Assembly (NCBI GenBank): GCA_963931925.1
Contig: OZ007581.1
Span: 14,433,822 to 14,497,821, forward strand
DNA length: 64,000 nt
Direction: 5' to 3'
Source: Onchidella celtica
Lineage: Eukaryota > Mollusca > Gastropoda > Systellommatophora > Onchidiidae
Shown: positions 56,790-64,000 of the stretch, in pieces
Layout of the letters: every line of letters begins with the position of its first letter
Numbering within the stretch: position 1 is the stretch's first letter
Position numbers and translations under genes: made by a program
The notes under the pieces: model-generated
The model's database searches: none
The model's input: the letters and a program-made list of their open reading frames with translations, nothing else
What the model was told of the DNA's origin: nothing

Positions 56790-59700
56790 TATTTATCACT
56801 TTGCATGATTCGGAAGTTTTGAGTCTTCAATCGTCAGTACCTGAGAGACTTGGGGTTATAACAAGATATTTGAGACTGCTATGAAGCAGAAATGATTGCA
56901 AACCCCATCTTGCTCATGGTAGATTTTCCTCATAGACTTTACTAGAATACCTGATAAAATGACATTTCTTATTGTATTAGTTACCAATGATTTTACAGCA
57001 TGGGAGAATCTATTTATATAATTTTTAAAAGTCCACATAATAGCAAGTGTGGAACCAAATATTTTGCTTTGGATCAAAGAAACAGTGTATAGAACAAGAG
57101 AAGATAGATTCACAATACACGTATTAGATCATTTATAAATCTTAATGAAAACTAGAATATTATAATGAATAATCATAATTAATATGCATTTACAAAACAT
57201 AACAAGATAATCTACAGGGCCTTTTATAAAGCGTTTCCAAACTACATATGATATTTTTAAAATTTTATTTTACCAGATAAATCAATTACCATGCAGTGGC
57301 ATGTATATAGGTCCAATTTCCCATATATGGGAGAATAATTTTTGATACAATAATATATTAAAGCACATACATTATGATATAGTATTGTCAGTCACTGTTG
57401 GAACCTCCTTAAACCTAAACTCAAAAGTTTGCGGCTGGTGCTTAGGGACTGTTGTATTTCACATAGAAATCTATTGGTAGAATGCGCATATCCGCCATCT
57501 TCAGTGTCTAGACCCACGCATCACCATAATGATTGTGGCATTGATTTTGATTCGTTTGCTGATTTGCTCTGAGGGCACGGGAGGTGCCATGAACCAACCG
57601 GCGGGGAGCTTAAAAGAGTTCGCTACAAGTAAACAATGGTACATGTGTAGGCCTACATGATCAATGGGACATGTTAGGTCAATTCTTTCACTTTGTTTCC
57701 TTTGTTTACATGGATGGTGGGGAATCTGACCAGCTTGGATCCATCATTTCCACACCTGTCATAACAATTAACTACAATGCAATCAGCAGGCATTTTAACC
57801 ACTTAGACATATCTGGAAATTGCACTAATCAGCTGATCTACCGGCCACCTTTAGTGTAGGAAAATCAAAACAAAAACACTCTGTGACGTTATTCTACCTA
57901 GAGCTATGCAGTGAACACAACTCCGTATTTTCTCTGTTTGGTTTTGTAATTAGACTGCGCTCCCCTGTAGACAGCTGTTGCTTTGAGGCTAGGTTTAATA
58001 AGGTTCCAACAGTCTATCCACTATATGACAGTGTGCAATAGCACAACTCTAAAGAACAAATACAAGGAATACATAGCTTTGTTTGTTTGTTTGTTGGAGT
58101 TTGAGTTTAACGATACGTCCGGCATGATAACGGCCATTTTGCGCCTGGAATACATAGCATGGTTAAAATACTTCAATGGTAAGAAGACCATCAAGATAAC
58201 TCCTAACAGTCTAGCTGATATGGATGTAACTCAAGCAAACAGTTTTTCAAAACACATGTGTGCTACCATGCAAAGGCAGAATGATGTATGTGCTCAATTC
58301 ATAGTTTAGAGAAAAACAGACAAACACTTGTATGGCTTGGCCAGCCTACATACACAAATACTTTTATTTATTGGTTCGCCACACAAGAAACTATAATTTC
58401 GGTAGCAGATACTCCTATCTACTCTTGACACGAAAGAATTATGTTTGAGACAAGTTCATAGAGACAATAAAGTAGAAAACGGCCAGGTTGTCAGTTATGT
58501 CACTCTACCTTTGCATGGCTGTACATCTAGTATCCCTTGCAAGTAAAATCTCAGACACACACTAAACATCCCTGCATATATTATCCTCCACACACATAGT
58601 GTTGTCTCCTACCGATAGTATCTTACGTACAGTATTCTTGCATAGAATCCCATACGGATGTACCTAGTGTCACTGGAAACAGTATTTTGTACATATACAG
58701 TGTCCTCTGCAGGTAGTTTCACATACAAAGAGTGCAAGGGATTTAGTTACTTAACACTACTTCTGCAGTACATCAAACTTCTGTACATCAAATTACACTG
58801 GAGGTTGGGTTTAAACAGCACATTGACATGATGACAACCACTTTGCGCCTTATTTTTAGCTTTTTTCTGTCATCTCACTTTGGGTTAGACTTCAGCCCTC
58901 AGATTCCTATACATAAGATCAAATGAAAGTGGAGTTATAAACTCAAACTGCACTTGTAACAAACTTTAAGAAAAATTACTTGCTGGAGAGGTCATGAATG
59001 TGATTTGTGACATAGCGTCTCCTAGACTAGCTTGTGAAATCACAAGGGAGATCAGTGATTCAAAGTACGTTTATGTTATCTTTCCGCTTAGGAGTCTATA
59101 ACCAAGATCATTCGATGTGGCTTCGAAAGTAGCTGAATGAATATCAAAAAATTGATTTTTTGAATTTCTGAATTACTACAGTCTTAAGGAAAGGTGACGA
59201 TTTACTATTTATACAGGTTTCAAGGATACACTTCCTGTTACAAGAGTTACGCTATTGTCCCATACAGTATCAAGTATTTATCAATTTTGCACATATGTGT
59301 AAATGAATTCTTTATGTCATAAGCTGTTAGAACAAGGAAATGAAAAAAAAAAGAGGTCTATCCAATCCAAATCCTTTACAACACAAATGAAAATAAAAAG
59401 TAAACAGAATGCTAATGCCACTGCAAATGCTTAACAATATATTCCAATACTGAGATTTTGGTGAATACAGCAAAAAATCAATCACAATAGTGGCAAATAA
59501 AATGTGAACAATATGTGAATTTTAAACTGAGTAACTTGAATAAAATAAGCAAATCATAACAGAAGTAAAAAGCTCTCTTCAGGCAGTATTCGTTTATATT
59601 GGTAAAATAAGAAAACATTCAAAATCAAAATTGAAACAAAGTAACTGTCGCGATGTGGGTTAGATGGGGAGAATTCGACTGACACTCTTTCGAGGTCCGC

Positions 59701-61005
59701 TCCCACAATCGACGAACACACAAAAATAAATACTTGCACTCTAAAAACTAAATAAATCAATTGCTTTGATTTTTAGCAGAACTGTAGGGCAGTTTAATTA
59801 CAGGAATTAATGTAACAAATATAATTATAAATATAAATATCAATTCAAAGGCAACTGAATCTAACTAATGAAACTACAGCTTTCTATAAAGACTAACTTA
59901 TTCACTCTAACTACTTGCAGATCATATGAGTTATATGCCAAATAGAATCCGCGCACGTGGCGACGGATATAACAGTTTAAATTCTATTAATTCAATGAGA
60001 CATGTTATGATATGGACATTTCCTCTAGACACGCCATGGAGCATGCTTGTACAACCATGCGTTGTCTGGCGGTAGCTCTGAAACTGTCTTCAAAAGTAAG
60101 TAGAACGGTTCACTTTCATCATTACAAATTAGTATGGACTCTCACCATGAGGCCCTCACTAGGAGTGAGAGCGCTGGATGTAAACGCTGTGGGTTCATAT
60201 CAAACCAAGTAGCTTAGGCTCTGGAGCTTTAAATCAGGCTCCTCACAATATGGACTGCTCAACTGCGTCTTAAATGTCTCTCATCTGGCTGAGGACTATC
60301 GCCGTCCACCTCGCAAATGGATTGTCTACATGTGGCATCTATCTAAGCTCTGCACGGGTTTAAATACTAAAGCTATGTCTCGACCTTCCGTCCAGATTCA
60401 TACATTTGATTGGTGCAACCACCTCTAGCTCAGCTGCCGAACCGAGTTATTTTAAGTAACAGTCCTACGCAACGACCTTGGGTCGACATCAAAGGTCGAA
60501 TCACTCAAGACAATAAAATGTAATTTTATAGCAATAAATTCTTAACATGTTCAAAACCCCGAGCTTTTACTCTGGATCACGAATTTTCTGTACGTCAACA
60601 GACGTCTCAATAACATTTAATTCCTACTCACCCCTTCCCTCTCTACTAAACCTAGTTCAAAACACGAGATATAAAAAGTGCTCAGTCATGCACACCTACG
60701 CTGTCCGTCTATCCTTCCCCACACCTTCTGTCTATCTATTAGGAAAAAAACTGTTCAAAACAAATTGTTTACGAGACCAAGTTATGCTGGCTCGCACAAT
60801 AATTACGTTTGTAAAAATTACTCACTGCTCTCTCACAAAAATTTACTCAGTGGAAACATTTATGAATCAAATCTGTTCTTGACAGTAACAATGCCCCATA
60901 GACATAAAATCAAATGAACTTTTTGTCAGTTGACGATCAGAACTGATTACGTCCACTTTGGCCGATTTTCCGATTAAAGCCAGAATTGGCGCTTTTGAAC
61001 AATTT
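56790..61005. other. Intergenic, no gene seen
   Basis: No recognised coding frame. Two similar short blocks (near 58085-58140 and 58800-58855, both with GTTTGAGTTTAA/GGGTTTAAAC then CATGAT..AACNNCCA..TTTGCGCCT) suggest a diverged repeat pair. The stretch 59640-60540 is compositionally different (less AT-rich, with CTGTCGCGATGTGGG) and could be an unclassified repeat. Confidence 0.35.
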
Positions 61006-61007
61006 CC

Positions 61008-61233
61008 ATAATGCTCATCAATGACATTCTTGACACTTTTGAGACATTACAAGAAAAAACTGTTCTTTTTCCTGTCATTTGGTGACACGCCATTTTGATT
61101 ATTGGATTATTACATTTCCCTATTGCCGCATTTCTTTTTCTATAATGTTATGATAGCCCTCATGCTCAGGTATGCAACGAGCCGTCAGCTGCCTTTTGGC
61201 ATAAACTGATATAGGCCATTATGGCAGGGCATT
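61008..61233 (+). mobile_element. 240-bp MITE, copy 4
   Basis: Starts AATGCTCATCAATGACATTC and ends CAGGGCATTG, diverged versions of the TIR seen in copy 1. The interior matches copies 2 and 3, with several small deletions. Confidence 0.7.
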
Positions 61234-61236
61234 GAT

Positions 61237-64000
61237 GATGTCTATATCTATGCTGTAATCACTCAAAGAGCCTCACAAACCTAATACCAGATATGTTTAC
61301 ATTAATAGATTTATATTATTGTTAATTGGCCGGAATTTACCTATGTTCTTTGAAATGACAATTTTGGACATATCCAGTTCTGGTCATCAGCCAACGTTTC
61401 TTCCACATGTTCAGTATAATCAAAATGAAGTGACAAAACTATCAACAAAATCCCAACAGACGAATGAAAACTGAGTCTGATGGAATTATAACTGAAAATT
61501 CCTTTGTATTCTTGCTCTTGAAATACAAGGATAATATTCAACAACTATACATGTAATGTAACTGACTGTCAAAATATTATGATGTCTGTCACAATATTTT
61601 TGGGTCAAATTTATGACATTTCTATCATTTCAATTACAAATAGTATCACAAAGAGTGACCTGATATCTTCAAACAATGGAGTGTGGCTTTACAGCCATCT
61701 ACAATGGATATATCACTGATTCCGGTATAAAACTTTGACCTCAGAGTTCACTTGCAATGTCTGTGGAAGAGACTGCCATGCCAGGATTGGACTGCTGCGC
61801 CACACCAGATACTGCTCTCAACACCACTGACACGACCAACCTAAGGTCCTGCCACTGTCGCTCTCTCAAAACAGATGCCTACTACAATACCAATATTATG
61901 AAACTGCACAAGTGTATTAGCACAACTACAAGGTGGCGACTCATTTTTGCCAAATATTCTATGAAATTCTTGAAGGAATTTTACTATTTCTATTGACTAT
62001 AACAAAATTTTTATTTATATAACTAAAAATGTATTACAGATAAGAAATACATTTCACGTAAAACATATATTTTAGCCCTCTTCTGTGAAATTAGATACTT
62101 CACGCATGTGTGATTCCATGATGTGACCCAGTGATATGACTCGAAAATCTCTGCAACTCTTTTTGAGGCAGAAGACTTACATATACAAAAATGTAAAGTT
62201 TTGCATTCAGCATTTTTAAACTCTACAAACTACCTGTGGTCAACTGTTTCAAGCTAAGTTCAATACTACGCTGCCACAGCCAGTATCTAATGTTGTTATG
62301 GGACCATACTATAATTACAAAACCAAACAGAGAAAATGCTGAGCTCTGTTCACTGGTCAGCTATGGCCCTCTATGCAAATGCTAGGGTCCCGTAACCACA
62401 GTCTTTCTAAAATGTATATTTCGTTTCATGATTCCCGGTCAATGCAAACTCCAAAGACCAAATTTAAAAGATTATCATTTGCGGCTGAAAAATCCTTAGC
62501 AGGGCATCAGAATTCCCCCTCACCCTCAACATAAATCTTAAATCACACAGACTGAAGAGAATATCGATGGTGAAACTCACAAACCGTGTAAATCCAAAAG
62601 TAGGTCAACTCTGATTTTTTGCTAAATGACGATTGTACACCATCTACATCAATATTCTGTAACAAAATACCAATAGAAACCCTTAACCGTTTAACTTGAA
62701 TGATTCCCAGATTGTATTTGAACAGCAAAGTAGTTTTTTGCGATTTTCTCAAAACAATGGAATTTGGACTTGCACGGTTTGCGAGTTTCACTGTCGATAT
62801 GCAAGAAATTATATTCAGATTGATCACATTTTCTCCACAAATGGCAACAATTTATCATTTATCTTGTATGAAACAAAAAAAAAAAGCAATATATCACAAT
62901 GGTTCTCACACTTGTACTCTGCACACCACTGAAGTCAAACACGGAAGAGTAATGGGACATGGATGGAGCTGTTTGAATCTGCAACTTGGGAACTTTTCTG
63001 CTAGTTTTCTGCCATGCTGTGGCAACATTCAAACAGAAAGTTATTGTGGGGTAAGAATGTCCCAGGATGCAGAACATCTTTGACCTTTTATACCCACTGA
63101 ACTCCATCTGAACAATATGGCTCATTAGTGGTGGGTAATCTCACACAGAGTTTGACACACCACTAATGAAACAGTGCAAACCACAGAAATCCAAGAACTT
63201 AAGGAAAGTCTTCTAGCCCTGCAGTTTCAGACCCTCCTGATCTATCACAAAATACAAAATGATCACACTATCAGTTTGAACACTGGAACTCCATTGCTAA
63301 ATCTTCAACAATTTGAAACATACAACATATGTAATATAACAGAACTGCTAGTAATAGGCAGATCAATGTCACAACAGATGATTAGTGGCTCTGTTGCATG
63401 ACATAAGAACATGCACGAGACTGGGACAGTCTGTGCAGTAAAAAATCTTTCTTTGGAAATACAGATGTATTTATGTATGTCAATGATCAGTGGCACAAAT
63501 TGCGTACAATCTAAAGACATGAACTTTATATAAAAGGAAAAAAAACCTGACTAACTTAGAAAGAGTGAACATAGATAAATTGTTTGATAGACGGTTTGAT
63601 CACAATATTTTGTTTTTGTTTTACTGTGTGTGGTTTTCTGTCAAGATCTATGGCAAAGTATTACAGGCCTTTCTTCCTCTTAATTGCACAAAAAATTTTT
63701 TTTATAGATTTTTGAAGTTAGGCTGTTTGTGCTCACAGCTACTGACTTTTGAAATTTTAGTTTTTTGATGGAATATGAAGAGAACCTCTTTCTATACTGA
63801 TTGCAAAAATTATCTTACCACAGAGCACAACAGAAACAAAACAATACATAATGCCATTAGAACAACTATCTCATTTCACTCTTTCCACATTTCATCAATT
63901 ACTTTTTTCCTCCTGAGAAGTTTGAATAGCTGGGCTGTTCTGTGCTCAAGACCACTGACGCATAGTCAGATCTAGATACAATGGGTGGTCAAGCAAATCA
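61237..64000. other. Intergenic, no gene seen
   Basis: AT-rich, with no recognisable protein frame. The longest frames (62700-63083 and the shadow at 62859-63125) are mutually overlapping and unrecognised. The window ends without a gene start. Confidence 0.4.

Noticed and set aside
62700-63125. 127-codon + frame and 88-codon - frame
   Set aside because: They overlap each other, match nothing, and have no splice or start context favouring either.

Overview
The window is animal nuclear DNA. It is AT-rich, its introns have standard GT/AG borders, mononucleotide and dinucleotide runs are common, and transposon copies are dense and nested. tRNA-headed SINEs, an RTE-like LINE, pogo-type elements and a THAP/YqaJ two-gene transposon together suggest a marine invertebrate, most likely a mollusc. 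That taxonomic guess rests on general impression only. There are no operons, bacterial-type genes or CRISPR arrays.

The one clear host gene is ARCN1, the coatomer delta subunit, on the + strand. Twelve coding exons between 28240 and 41397 join in frame to a 510-residue protein. A long 3' untranslated region may run to a poly(A) signal near 46095. Its introns hold a 977-bp TIR element (intron 5), two 1.15-kb solo-LTR-like repeats (introns 7 and 9), a LINE tail that the second LTR interrupts, a small MITE and a SINE fragment.

Left part (1-19500): a broken OTU-protease gene on the - strand (675-2163); a GA microsatellite; three tRNA-derived SINEs; a pogo/Tigger element (9835-12342) with a frame-broken transposase, inserted inside a second pogo-like element (9765-13140), both with TA target duplications; and a decayed LINE tail.

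19862-27467 is the most interesting block. It is a candidate autonomous two-gene DNA transposon with imperfect inverted ends. The + strand gene is an intact four-exon, 505-residue SAP-SWIM-YqaJ nuclease. The - strand gene facing it has a THAP DNA-binding exon and an IS5/DDE_Tnp_4 (ISL2EU-like) transposase with two homopolymer frame breaks. The arrangement suggests that the transposase recognises and cuts the ends while the nuclease assists mobilisation.

Right part (46100-64000): an intact RTE-like LINE reading frame (EN plus RT) sits inside a short TIR element; a 170-bp-armed inverted repeat lies at 53371-53939; there is another SINE and two more copies of a 240-bp MITE. No further host gene could be recognised from 50240 to the end.
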